Positions 1-8,135 of a stretch of DNA of 59,417 bases are shown here, piece after piece. How positions within the stretch are numbered: position 1 is the first letter of the stretch; each line of letters starts with the position of its first letter. Position numbers and translations under genes: made by a program. The stretch is taken from positions 1-59,417 of the forward strand of contig CAJTOG010000006.1 in assembly GCA_910577575.1 (NCBI GenBank), in the 5' to 3' direction. The notes beneath the pieces were generated by a model. It saw only the letters and a program-made list of their open reading frames with translations, made no database searches and had not been told where the DNA came from. This stretch comes from an uncultured Ruminococcus sp. (GTDB lineage Bacteria > Bacillota > Clostridia > Oscillospirales > Ruminococcaceae).

Positions 1-202
1 AATATACGAAATGGACAGGGAAGAAGCAGAAGATTTCATAACAAAAAAAGACAGGAAAAGAAAACGTTATCACAACTATCATGTAAATATGCACTGGGGT
101 GATTCAAGACTTTATGACCTGACTGTAAACAGCAGCCGTCTCGGAATCGAAAAAACTACAGATTTCCTTGAAAACTATATCAAAGCCCGCATGAGCAAAT
201 AA
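1..202 (+). CDS. Cytidylate-kinase-like protein, C-terminal fragment (5' end outside window)
   Basis: The reading frame is open from base 2 and ends at 202, so only the last ~66 residues are present; the methionine at 11 is probably internal. The tail contains RKRYHNYHVNMHWGD followed by a Tyr-x-Leu-x-Val-Asn-Ser stretch and LGIEKTTDFL. This resembles the end of the cytidylate-kinase-like P-loop family common in Firmicutes (NYY..WG....Y.L..(D/N)S..LGI). The P-loop itself lies outside the window, so the substrate cannot be judged. A strong bidirectional terminator follows directly. Confidence 0.6.
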   Translation, partial: IYEMDREEAEDFITKKDRKRKRYHNYHVNMHWGDSRLYDLTVNSSRLGIEKTTDFLENYIKARMSK

Positions 203-240
203 AAAAATATCCCTCTGTACTAAACAGAGGGATATTTTTT
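202..240. terminator. Bidirectional rho-independent terminator
   Basis: A stem of about 16 bp (AAAATATCCCTCTGT / ACAGAGGGATATTTT) with a 5-nt loop is flanked by A and T runs on both sides. It can end the kinase-like gene on + and the DUF2079 gene (stop at 242) on -. Confidence 0.9.
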
Positions 241-241
241 A

Positions 242-2299
242 TTATTCGGCATTTTCAGTTTTATAAATATCATAAAGCGGACTTTCATATATTTCTATCC
301 GTCCGTCAATCTTATCATACAGGGTTATTCCCAGTTCTTCAAAAAGAGGCTGTATATTATTATAAAGCTCCGTTCCGACGGGAATAACAAAAAAGTCATA
401 TCTTTCGGGGTCTACAATCTTGTTTTCTGATGCATTATAATCATTGTTGTCAAGCAGATAAACTTCATCACGGTTAGCAATATGAGGAACAAGCCATGTA
501 TCACAAGCAACAGCCGCATCCTGTGGAATACGGTCAAGCATTTCCTCAAGACTTGTATTATATTCCTTGGTATTCAGATAATTTTCGTAATAACTGATAT
601 AATGGGACATTGTACCCATTGTCATAATAATTGCAGCCGAACCCAGAAGAATAGGTATTTCCTGTCTGCGTGCCTGTCCCATATCTTCAAGATTAATTAC
701 ACACATATAAAGAAGCAGACATGACGGACCAAAGACATACTGATATCCGACATCTGCCGCATATCCGTATCCTGAACCAACTACAAGATTCATTATAATA
801 AAAGGAATCATTAAAAGATATCGGTTAAGTTTTCGTGTAAAAAAGGGCAGGAACAACAGCGGAAGCATCATCTGGATAAAGAATTTTATTGTATGTTCCT
901 TCACTAAAAGGCTGAAAAAATAGGCAGGGTCGGCAAAAGTATTCTTTATAACTTCTTTCAGACCTCCGTTCGGGTCAATCATAAGAAACCCGAATCTTGT
1001 TGAAGTCATCATTTGTCCATCGCCGTTTTCAGTAAGCCAATTTGTGATGAACATCATGTATCCACCGGCAATTACTGCCATAATAATACCGTTAATTCTT
1101 CCTATATTCTTCTTGTTTTCAAAGAACATATACATTCCTATGCATACAACATAAAGCGGAGCATCTTCTTTTACTATGCATACAAGAATGGAAAATATAT
1201 AGAACGCTACATATTTTTTTCCATCAACAGCCCAGAGAAGCCACATAAGCAAAGTAGGTAAAAAACAGTTCTCATGGAAATCATAATAGCATGGTCCGAT
1301 AAGTCCTGTACAGAAAACATAGGCAATTCCCATGAACATGAGAGCCAGTCCTTTCATATTATGACGCTTTGCAATAAGAAACATAGGAATTACTCCGCCC
1401 ATTGCAAGTATCGCCTGAGATATGAGGAGCGTTTCCCCTTTCGGAAAAAGCTTATAGACAGGTACAAGAGCATAGAAAATATATGAAGCATGAATATAGA
1501 AATGAGATAAGAATTTGTCTCGTTCACAGGTTGTTACTGCTGTAAGGTCAGTTGAAAGGTAATGATACATCTGTACAAATAAACCAAAATCATGAGTTGA
1601 CGAACCGAAATTTTTATGTCTGCATACTGATGTAAGTGCAACAAATGAGGTTACAAGCACAGCAGATGCAAGAACTAATATTCCATAAATCCACCATGGT
1701 ATTCTGTTATATACATTTTTCGTTCTAAGCTTACTTACTGCATAGTAAATAAATACTACAGATACAAGCATTACACCGATTGAAAGGTATACATCATTTC
1801 CACGCCAAAGAAGGACAATATCAAAATAAAGAATCGAAGCTATTGCAACCGATTGGTCAATTATCCTAAATTTTTTCGGCATAAATCTGTATATAAGAGT
1901 CAACAGCAGAAAAGCAGATGCCATTGAAATTACAGTTTTCAGAAAACTTGCCTCTCCGATAAATTCTTTCCACTGTGTAACAGAATTTATTTTTGATTTG
2001 TTCATTTCAGATATATTTGTTCCTGAAAACAGGAAAAATACGCCGATAAAGCGTATAATAAACATATCTGGTATACCTATGCCGGAAAAAAATTCGGAAA
2101 TATTTTTTATTAATGTTTTAGCAGTAATTTTCTTTTTTTCAGGTTCAGGATTTATTTCCTCATTCCTGTCAGAAAAGTCTTCCGGATTTTCAGACTGTAA
2201 AATATCTGAAGTCTCATCTGTAACAGAATCAGGCGGAATTTCTGTTATACCTTCTGAAATATCAGTGAATTGATTCATTTTGTTTTCATCATTTTCCAT
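242..2299 (-). CDS. DUF2079 family polytopic membrane protein
   Basis: A 685-residue protein with an acidic, Pro/Glu-rich cytoplasmic N-terminus (about residues 1-70) followed by roughly 12-13 hydrophobic helices. The loop after an early helix reads STHDFGLFVQMYHYL. This matches the hallmark FD(L/F)G(I/L)F.Q region of DUF2079, a family related in fold to GT-C glycosyltransferases; its donor and acceptor are unknown. The C-terminal ~100 residues are soluble (DAAVACDTWLVPHIANR). The start is supported by GGAGG eight bases upstream. It stands alone between two terminators. The family call rests on the loop motif and topology; enzymatic activity is unproven. Confidence 0.75.
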   Translation of the reverse strand: MENDENKMNQFTDISEGITEIPPDSVTDETSDILQSENPEDFSDRNEEINPEPEKKKITAKTLIKNISEFFSGIGIPDMFIIRFIGVFFLFSGTNISEMNKSKINSVTQWKEFIGEASFLKTVISMASAFLLLTLIYRFMPKKFRIIDQSVAIASILYFDIVLLWRGNDVYLSIGVMLVSVVFIYYAVSKLRTKNVYNRIPWWIYGILVLASAVLVTSFVALTSVCRHKNFGSSTHDFGLFVQMYHYLSTDLTAVTTCERDKFLSHFYIHASYIFYALVPVYKLFPKGETLLISQAILAMGGVIPMFLIAKRHNMKGLALMFMGIAYVFCTGLIGPCYYDFHENCFLPTLLMWLLWAVDGKKYVAFYIFSILVCIVKEDAPLYVVCIGMYMFFENKKNIGRINGIIMAVIAGGYMMFITNWLTENGDGQMMTSTRFGFLMIDPNGGLKEVIKNTFADPAYFFSLLVKEHTIKFFIQMMLPLLFLPFFTRKLNRYLLMIPFIIMNLVVGSGYGYAADVGYQYVFGPSCLLLYMCVINLEDMGQARRQEIPILLGSAAIIMTMGTMSHYISYYENYLNTKEYNTSLEEMLDRIPQDAAVACDTWLVPHIANRDEVYLLDNNDYNASENKIVDPERYDFFVIPVGTELYNNIQPLFEELGITLYDKIDGRIEIYESPLYDIYKTENAE

Positions 2300-2433
2300 T
2301 AATTAAACCTCCATATTTTATATATAACAATATTATTATATCAGACATAAAAAATTATGTCAATAGCCCTGTATCTATCAGACGAATAAAAAATGTATTT
2401 TTCTCAGTATTTTTTAATTTTCCAAAAAAATAA

Positions 2434-2460
2434 AACAGCATTGCACAGAACAATGCTGTT
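2434..2460 (-). terminator. Rho-independent terminator of the cohesin-like lipoprotein gene
   Basis: A 10-bp stem (AACAGCATTG/CAATGCTGTT) with a 7-nt loop. Read on the - strand it is followed by TTTTATTTTTTT. Confidence 0.85.
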
Positions 2461-2478
2461 ATTGTTTAATTAATATAA

Positions 2479-3450
2479 TTACTGTGCCTTATTTCCGCTT
2501 CCTATTTCAGTATTATATGCAATTTCTTCAAATTCTCCGGAAGCTCCTGCATCTACAAATTCCAATGCATTGCTGTCAAAATAGAACCATATGCAGAAAG
2601 CAACAAGACCAGAATTATTCTTTATGTTGATATTGAAATCTATAGTATCTCCCTGTTTGCAGGAAATATTGTCACCATAAAAAATCATTCCTGTTTCATT
2701 TGAAACGTCAACAGCTTCAATTTCACCATTGTTTACTCTTACGATGCCATCAATAACCTTACTCGGATAAACTGCAACACCTGCAACATCCGAAAGGTCC
2801 GGAGAAATTCTGACTTTATAATCACCGTCCGGAATACCCTCTTTTACTTTGAAAGTAGCCTTTAACATAGAACCTTCAAAAAAGAAATTCTCATTTTTTG
2901 AAACATCAAGCCACATAGCATATCTGCCGTCACTCTTGGGCGTATAATCCGAAGTACTACCTTTTGTTGCAGATTCAGTAGTTTTTTCATCACTTGTTTC
3001 TGCCGGTTTCGTGACAACAGTTGTAACCTTTACGGTTTCAGTAACAGGCTTGCCATTATCATCAACTTCTTTTTCACCGTTGGCTTTTGTGACTTCCACA
3101 ACTTCCGTAACAGGCTTACCCTTTGAATCAGTCACATCCTGAACTTCGGTAGGATTTTCAACAGGAGATTTGCTTTCAGAAGATTTACTGCTTTCTTCAG
3201 AATTTACAGGGTCATCTCCTTTAAGGTCAACATTAGGGTCATCAATAGCAATGTCATTATCTTCACCTGCTTTTCCGATTGAAAGTGGGTACTGCATCTG
3301 TGGCTGCTCAGCACTTGATTCTGATGAATCGCCTTTTGAAGATGAACTGCTGTTATTATCCTTTGGCTTATCTGCACAGCCAACAAAGCTTGTCATAGCT
3401 ACACAGAGGACAGCAAAAACAGCTATAATTTTTTTAGTAATATTTTTCAT
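2479..3450 (-). CDS. Lipoprotein with Thr/Glu/Lys-rich linker and C-terminal cohesin-like module
   Basis: The chosen start (3450) has AAAGGA about 10 bases upstream; an in-frame ATG at 3468 lies on the far side of that site. The N-terminus is a lipoprotein signal with lipobox FVGC (Cys25). About 130 residues of Ser/Glu/Lys/Thr linker follow, with two imperfect repeats of the type GKPVTE.V.VT. The last ~150 residues are beta-rich and end with GDTIDFNINIKNNSG and AFCIWFYFDSNALEF. This resembles the opening strands of cohesin modules (valued for binding dockerins), but the module stops short of a full ~140-residue cohesin. It may be a truncated or divergent cohesin displayed on the membrane. A perfect promoter lies upstream. 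Confidence 0.6.
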   Translation of the reverse strand: MKNITKKIIAVFAVLCVAMTSFVGCADKPKDNNSSSSSKGDSSESSAEQPQMQYPLSIGKAGEDNDIAIDDPNVDLKGDDPVNSEESSKSSESKSPVENPTEVQDVTDSKGKPVTEVVEVTKANGEKEVDDNGKPVTETVKVTTVVTKPAETSDEKTTESATKGSTSDYTPKSDGRYAMWLDVSKNENFFFEGSMLKATFKVKEGIPDGDYKVRISPDLSDVAGVAVYPSKVIDGIVRVNNGEIEAVDVSNETGMIFYGDNISCKQGDTIDFNINIKNNSGLVAFCIWFYFDSNALEFVDAGASGEFEEIAYNTEIGSGNKAQ

Positions 3451-3509
3451 GGTTCCGTATCCTTTCAAAATATGTCTTTACCAAGAGTTGAACTCTCTGT
3501 ATCAATTAT

Positions 3510-3538
3510 ATTATACACAAGTCTGATTGATTTGTCAA
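3510..3538 (-). promoter_or_regulatory. Sigma-A promoter for the lipoprotein gene
   Basis: On the - strand TTGACA (3538-3533), a 17-base spacer and TATAAT (3515-3510), about 60 bases before the start codon. Confidence 0.85.
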
Positions 3539-3650
3539 GTGTAATGAAAAAATGTAATCAATTATTTGAAAAAGCATCACCTTTTTAACACAAAAGTCAT
3601 AGGATATTCACAAAACTGAAAATTATTTATCCGGAGCATATTTGAAGGTA

Positions 3651-3679
3651 TTGACAAAAAACAGAAAAAGAGGTATAAT
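3651..3679 (+). promoter_or_regulatory. Sigma-A promoter of the fhs operon
   Basis: Perfect consensus: TTGACA (3651-3656), 17-base spacer, TATAAT (3674-3679). It is 40 bases upstream of the fhs start and suggests strong, constitutive expression. Confidence 0.9.
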
Positions 3680-3718
3680 ATACAGAAGACAAGTTTTTAT
3701 ATACGGAGGTTGAAGCCT

Positions 3719-5398
3719 ATGCTGTCAGATATCGAAATCGCTCAGAATGCGAAAATGAAAAAAATTGGTGAAATTGCAGAAATTCTTGGAATTAGCAATG
3801 AATACCTTGAACCTTACGGTCACTATAAGGCAAAACTTTCTGAAAGCCTTTATTCACAGCTCGCTTTTCGTGATGATGGCAAGCTGATTCTTGTTACTGC
3901 AATAAATCCCACTCCGGCAGGTGAAGGTAAAACAACAGTAAGCGTCGGACTTGCTGAAGCTATGGGGAAAATAGGAAAAAACGCTGTTCTTGCACTGCGT
4001 GAGCCATCACTTGGTCCAGTTTTCGGAATCAAGGGCGGAGCTGCCGGCGGAGGTTACGCTCAGGTTGTTCCCATGGAAGATATCAATCTTCACTTCACCG
4101 GAGATATGCACGCTATCACAGCAGCAAACAACCTTCTCTGTGCAATGACCGACAATCATATCCAGCAGGGAAATCGTCTAAAAATAGACCAAAGAAGAAT
4201 ACTTTTTAAACGCTGTATGGATATGAACGACCGTGCTTTGAGAGATATTGTCATAGGACTCGGTGGAAAGACTAACGGCATACCACGTGAAGACGGTTTC
4301 AATATCACTGTTGCTTCCGAAATTATGGCAATACTCTGTCTTGCGACTGATTTAGGCGATTTAAAAAAACGTCTCGGAAATATACTTATTGCATATAATA
4401 TTGACGGTGAACCAGTATTTGCCAGAGAACTTGGCTGTACCGGTGCAATGACTGCACTTCTTAAAGACGCTCTCAAACCAAATCTTGTACAAACTTTGGA
4501 AAATAATCCTGCATTCATTCACGGAGGTCCTTTTGCCAATATTGCTCATGGCTGTAATTCTATCCGTGCTACTAAGCTTGCACTGAAACTCGGTGACTAC
4601 TGCATAACAGAAGCAGGTTTCGGTTCGGATTTGGGTGCAGAAAAATTCTTTGATATAAAATGCAGATACGGCGGTCTTACTCCTGCCTGTGTTGTACTTG
4701 TTGCTACAATACGTGCATTGAAATACAACGGCGGAGTTAAAAAAGATGACCTTGCAAAAGAAAACATGTGGGCTTTGGAAAAAGGAATTGTAAATTTACA
4801 GACACATATAGAAAATATGCACAAATTCCATGTGCCTGTTGTAGTTGCAATAAACCGATTCAGCACGGATACGGAAAACGAAACAGAATTTGTAAAGAAC
4901 TTCTGTTCCGAAATGGGCATCGATGTTTCTATGTGTGAAGTATTCGCAAAGGGCGGTGAAGGTGGTACTGACCTTGCCAAGAAAGTATGTGAAACCATTT
5001 CACTCACTGAAGACAATGAAGAAAAATTCCGACCAATTTATTCAAATGAACTTTCAATCAAGGAAAAAATTGAAAAGATTGCCAGAGAAATTTATCGTGC
5101 CGATGGTGTAACCTATACAGCACAGGCTGATAAAACTATCAAAGAAATTGAAAGCATCGGTTTCAGGAATCTTCCTGTATGTATTGCCAAAACACAGTAC
5201 TCACTTTCTGATAATCCCACACTTTTGGGCAAGCCGAAAAATTTCAATATAACAGTCCGTGACGCAAAAGTTTCAGCAGGTGCAGGCTTTGTTGTAATAT
5301 ATACAGGTGATATCCTCACTATGCCGGGACTTCCGAAAGTACCGTCAGCACTCAATATAGACTGTGATATAAACGGTAATATTACGGGGCTTTTCTGA
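3719..5398 (+). CDS. fhs: Formate--tetrahydrofolate ligase
   Basis: Cytoplasmic ATP-dependent enzyme making 10-formyl-tetrahydrofolate from formate and THF, feeding one-carbon metabolism. The sequence carries the family P-loop TPAGEGKTT near residues 65-75 and the conserved LREPSLGPVFGIKGGAAGGG, INLHFTGDMHAI and GGFGADLG-like (AGFGSDLGAEKF) blocks. The length of 559 residues is normal. The ATG at 3719 is chosen because GGAGG (3705-3709) is 9 bases upstream; an in-frame TTG at 3710 abuts the ribosome site. It is the first gene of an operon: tsaE begins one base after its stop. Confidence 0.97.
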   Translation: MLSDIEIAQNAKMKKIGEIAEILGISNEYLEPYGHYKAKLSESLYSQLAFRDDGKLILVTAINPTPAGEGKTTVSVGLAEAMGKIGKNAVLALREPSLGPVFGIKGGAAGGGYAQVVPMEDINLHFTGDMHAITAANNLLCAMTDNHIQQGNRLKIDQRRILFKRCMDMNDRALRDIVIGLGGKTNGIPREDGFNITVASEIMAILCLATDLGDLKKRLGNILIAYNIDGEPVFARELGCTGAMTALLKDALKPNLVQTLENNPAFIHGGPFANIAHGCNSIRATKLALKLGDYCITEAGFGSDLGAEKFFDIKCRYGGLTPACVVLVATIRALKYNGGVKKDDLAKENMWALEKGIVNLQTHIENMHKFHVPVVVAINRFSTDTENETEFVKNFCSEMGIDVSMCEVFAKGGEGGTDLAKKVCETISLTEDNEEKFRPIYSNELSIKEKIEKIAREIYRADGVTYTAQADKTIKEIESIGFRNLPVCIAKTQYSLSDNPTLLGKPKNFNITVRDAKVSAGAGFVVIYTGDILTMPGLPKVPSALNIDCDINGNITGLF

Positions 5399-5399
5399 T

Positions 5400-5840
5400 A
5401 TGACTATTATAACAAATTCACCTGAAGAAACAATCAGAACTGCCCAGACTCTTGGTAGTCTCCTCAAAGCAGGAGATATTATAGCATACAGGGGCGGTCT
5501 CGGAGCAGGAAAAACTACCTTTACCCGTGGACTTGCAATCGGTCTCGGGCTGAATGACAATGTAACTTCTCCGACTTTTGCACTCGTCAACGAATACTGC
5601 GGAAACACTTTGAATATTTACCATTTTGATATGTACCGCATTGAATGTGAGAGCGATTTGGAATCTTCGGGATTTTATGACTATGATTTTGAAAATAACA
5701 TTGCGGTAATTGAGTGGTCTGAAAATATATCTGATTTTCTGCCGGAAAATACTGTTTATATTACCATAAATGCTCTCAGCGATTTTAAACGTGAAATTAT
5801 TATAGAGGACGGTGGACGCTTTGCTTCTACTTGGAATTGA
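5400..5840 (+). CDS. tsaE: tRNA threonylcarbamoyladenosine biosynthesis ATPase TsaE
   Basis: A 146-residue P-loop ATPase of the TsaBDE complex that makes the t6A37 modification on ANN-decoding tRNAs. It shows GGLGAGKTTFTRG (Walker A, residues ~33-45), the SPTF motif (switch), HFDMYR and IEWSE, all diagnostic. Its start is one base after the fhs stop. Its last codons overlap tsaB, so the two partners of the same complex are probably translationally coupled. Confidence 0.95.
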   Translation: MTIITNSPEETIRTAQTLGSLLKAGDIIAYRGGLGAGKTTFTRGLAIGLGLNDNVTSPTFALVNEYCGNTLNIYHFDMYRIECESDLESSGFYDYDFENNIAVIEWSENISDFLPENTVYITINALSDFKREIIIEDGGRFASTWN

Positions 5841-6507
5841 TACATCAGGAAAAACCGCATCAGCTGCACTTTTTGATACTGATACTGAAATTTTTCTTGC
5901 CGAAAGCTCGTTATATACACAAAAAACACATTCACAGGTTATTATGCCTACAGTTAAAAATATTATTGAACAGACAGGAAAATCCATTTCTGACATTGAT
6001 TTGATTGCTGTTGCAAACGGTCCGGGCAGCTATACAGGATTAAGAATCGGCGTTGCTGCTGTAAAAGCCATGAGTTTCGGACTGAACTGCAAATGCTGCG
6101 GTGTTTCAACGCTTGAAAGTCTTGCATACAATAATATTTCCTATAAAGGAACTATATGTTCCATTATGAATGCAAGAAACGAGCTTGTCTATACCTGCTC
6201 CTATAAAAGTGACGGCTACAGTCTTGAGGCATTGTGTGAAGAAAAAATCACAAGCCGTGACGAGCTTGCTGAATTTCTTGCATTAAACGGAACAGAAGTT
6301 CTCTTATGCGGTGACGGTGCGGCTGATTTCTTTATGACCTATCGCTCTTCAATGTTGATTATAGCTCCACCACAAGGACGTTTGCAAAATGCCTGCGGAG
6401 TATGCCTTGGGGCAATGTCAAAGAAATTCGTTTCTCCTGATGAGTTGGAAGTCTCATATCTTCAGAAAGTCAAGGCTGAAAAAGATTTGGAGAACAAAAA
6501 TAAATAA
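5812..6507 (+). CDS. tsaB: tRNA threonylcarbamoyladenosine biosynthesis protein TsaB
   Basis: ASKHA-fold protein that scaffolds TsaD and TsaE in t6A synthesis. Diagnostic motifs are LGIDTSG at the N-terminus, KTHSQ, and the conserved VANGPGSYTGLRIG block. The start is uncertain. GTG 5812 lies only 3 bases after AGAGG; TTG 5821 would give MLLLGIDTS, closer to the usual family N-terminus, but sits 12 bases from that site. Either way it overlaps the end of tsaE by 20-29 bases. The C-terminal half is variable, as usual in TsaB. Confidence 0.93.
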   Translation: MDALLLLGIDTSGKTASAALFDTDTEIFLAESSLYTQKTHSQVIMPTVKNIIEQTGKSISDIDLIAVANGPGSYTGLRIGVAAVKAMSFGLNCKCCGVSTLESLAYNNISYKGTICSIMNARNELVYTCSYKSDGYSLEALCEEKITSRDELAEFLALNGTEVLLCGDGAADFFMTYRSSMLIIAPPQGRLQNACGVCLGAMSKKFVSPDELEVSYLQKVKAEKDLENKNK

Positions 6508-6531
6508 ATTAATATGATTGGAGTAATTAAA

Positions 6532-6969
6532 ATGATAGCAATCGGATGTGACCATGCCGGCGTTGAAATGAAAAAAGCAGTTATCAATGCACTGACAGAA
6601 AAAGGGATTGAATTAAAAGATATGGGTACAGACGGCGAGCCGTGTGACTATCCTGTTATTGCGGAAAAAGTGTGCGGTCTTGTGAAATCGGGAGAATGTG
6701 AAAAAGGTATACTCATCTGCGGTACAGGCATCGGAATGTCAATGGCAGCAAATAAATTCAAAGGAATAAGAGCTGCACTCTGTTCTGATTCATTTTCCAC
6801 AAAGTATACACGACTTCACAATGATGCAAATGTCATGTGTATGGGTGCAAGGACTATTGGCGTGGGACTCGCCTGTGAACTTGCTGAAATCTTCATGACA
6901 ACAGGATTCGAGGGCGGAAGACATCAGAGACGTATTGATTTAATCACTGACATAGAAAATAATAAATAA
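6532..6969 (+). CDS. rpiB: Ribose-5-phosphate isomerase B
   Basis: Interconverts ribose 5-phosphate and ribulose 5-phosphate; RpiB/LacAB fold of normal size (145 aa). Motifs: GCDHAG at the N-terminus, DMGTDGEPCDYP, catalytic Cys63 in CGTGIGMSMAANK, and LHNDANVMCMGAR. The start at 6532 is preferred over the in-frame ATG at 6514 because GGAG lies 8 bases before it and the family begins M.IA.G.DH. It lies between tsaB and upp in the fhs operon, consistent with nucleotide/PRPP metabolism. Confidence 0.95.
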   Translation: MIAIGCDHAGVEMKKAVINALTEKGIELKDMGTDGEPCDYPVIAEKVCGLVKSGECEKGILICGTGIGMSMAANKFKGIRAALCSDSFSTKYTRLHNDANVMCMGARTIGVGLACELAEIFMTTGFEGGRHQRRIDLITDIENNK

Positions 6970-6983
6970 AGGAGATATTTGTT

Positions 6984-7613
6984 ATGGCAAATTTACATAT
7001 TATAAATCATCCGCTGGTTCAGCACAAAATTTCTCTTCTCAGGGATAAAAATACCGGTACTAAAGAATTTCGTGAACTTGTTTCAGAAATTGCAATGTTT
7101 ATCTGCTATGAGGCTACACGTGACCTTCCGTTAAAGGAAATTGAAATTGAAACTCCTGTAGCAGTTGCAAAAACAAAGGTAATCTCAGGAAGAAAGCTTG
7201 CATTTGTACCTATTCTCCGTGCAGGACTTGGCATGATAGACGGCGTTACTGCTCTTGTACCTGCCGCAAAAATTGGTCATATCGGAATCTTCAGACAGCC
7301 CGAAACAAAGGAAGCCGTTAAATATTATTCCAAAATGCCTGATGACATTGCAGAACGTGATGTTATAATAGTTGACCCTATGCTTGCAACCGGTCATTCT
7401 GCCGTTGCCGCCATTGATGAAATAAAGAGTCTTGGTGTTAAAAATATCAAATTCATGTGCATTATCTGCTCCCCAGAAGGTGTTGAGAATGTGCACAGTA
7501 ACCATCCTGATGTTGATGTTTATGCCGGAGTTATGGACAACGGACTCAATGAAGATAAATTCATAGTCCCCGGTGTAGGCGATGCGGGAGACAGAATTTT
7601 CGGAACAAAATAA
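6984..7613 (+). CDS. upp: Uracil phosphoribosyltransferase
   Basis: Pyrimidine salvage enzyme converting uracil and PRPP to UMP. The 209-residue length is standard. It shows the GRKLAFVPILRAGLGM substrate region, the PRPP-binding loop DVIIVDPMLATGHSA and the C-terminal GVGDAGDRIFGTK typical of Upp. A GGAG ribosome site precedes it. It is 14 bases after rpiB, in the same operon; RpiB supplies the ribose phosphate that becomes PRPP. Confidence 0.97.
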   Translation: MANLHIINHPLVQHKISLLRDKNTGTKEFRELVSEIAMFICYEATRDLPLKEIEIETPVAVAKTKVISGRKLAFVPILRAGLGMIDGVTALVPAAKIGHIGIFRQPETKEAVKYYSKMPDDIAERDVIIVDPMLATGHSAVAAIDEIKSLGVKNIKFMCIICSPEGVENVHSNHPDVDVYAGVMDNGLNEDKFIVPGVGDAGDRIFGTK

Positions 7614-7638
7614 AAAATTCAATATGGGGATTAAATAA

Positions 7639-8091
7639 ATGAAAAAGAAACCTGATAAATATGATAAGGAACTTGAAAAGGCTTATGCAGATTTAAAAGC
7701 ATACAACGACAAGAAAAACAAGAACAAAAATGATTTGCTCCAGTTTTTTGTCGGATTGCTTATGCTCGGAGCAGGTCTTTTTATGATTTTCCAGAACCTT
7801 GATGTAAGAAGCTCATGGGGTACGGGTTTCTGGCATATAGGTTCATATAGTCTTCCGAACGGACTTGTATTTCTTCCGATTCTTATAGGAATAGTCATGC
7901 TTTTCCTTATGGACAGAAAAATTTTCGGCTGGATAGTTTTATCAATAGGTGTAGTAATAGTTCTGGCAGCGGTGATTATGAGTGTAAATATACGCTGGAG
8001 AACAACCAATGCATACATATTTATAATAATGTTTGGACTTGCGGCATCAGGCGGAGGAATGGTGCTCCGACAGCTTTTCAAAAAAAACTAA
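7639..8091 (+). CDS. Small membrane protein, function unknown
   Basis: 150 residues: a highly charged, Lys-rich N-terminal helix (1-32) followed by about four hydrophobic segments (~34-52, 72-90, 96-116, 124-142) and a short basic tail (RQLFKKN). It is not recognised as a named family. It is the last gene of the fhs operon, 25 bases after upp and directly before a terminator. No catalytic motif is visible. Confidence 0.75.
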   Translation: MKKKPDKYDKELEKAYADLKAYNDKKNKNKNDLLQFFVGLLMLGAGLFMIFQNLDVRSSWGTGFWHIGSYSLPNGLVFLPILIGIVMLFLMDRKIFGWIVLSIGVVIVLAAVIMSVNIRWRTTNAYIFIIMFGLAASGGGMVLRQLFKKN

Positions 8092-8092
8092 T

Positions 8093-8122
8093 AAAAAGGG
8101 ACGTTTCAGAACGTCCCTTTTT
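8093..8122. terminator. Bidirectional rho-independent terminator
   Basis: A 13-bp stem (AAAAAGGGACGTT/AACGTCCCTTTTT) with a TCAG loop ends the fhs operon. Being flanked by A and T tracts, it can also serve metY on the - strand. Confidence 0.9.
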
Positions 8123-8135
8123 TAATATCCGATTT

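Noticed and set aside
3170..3526. 118-residue + strand ORF opposite the lipoprotein gene
   Set aside because: It is Ser/Leu-rich, the typical shadow of a Lys/Glu/Ser-rich coding strand; it has no ribosome site and its frame is explained by the - strand gene.
5418..5996. 192-residue - strand ORF opposite tsaE/tsaB
   Set aside because: tsaE and tsaB on + carry complete family motifs across the same region; the - frame has no recognisable domain.
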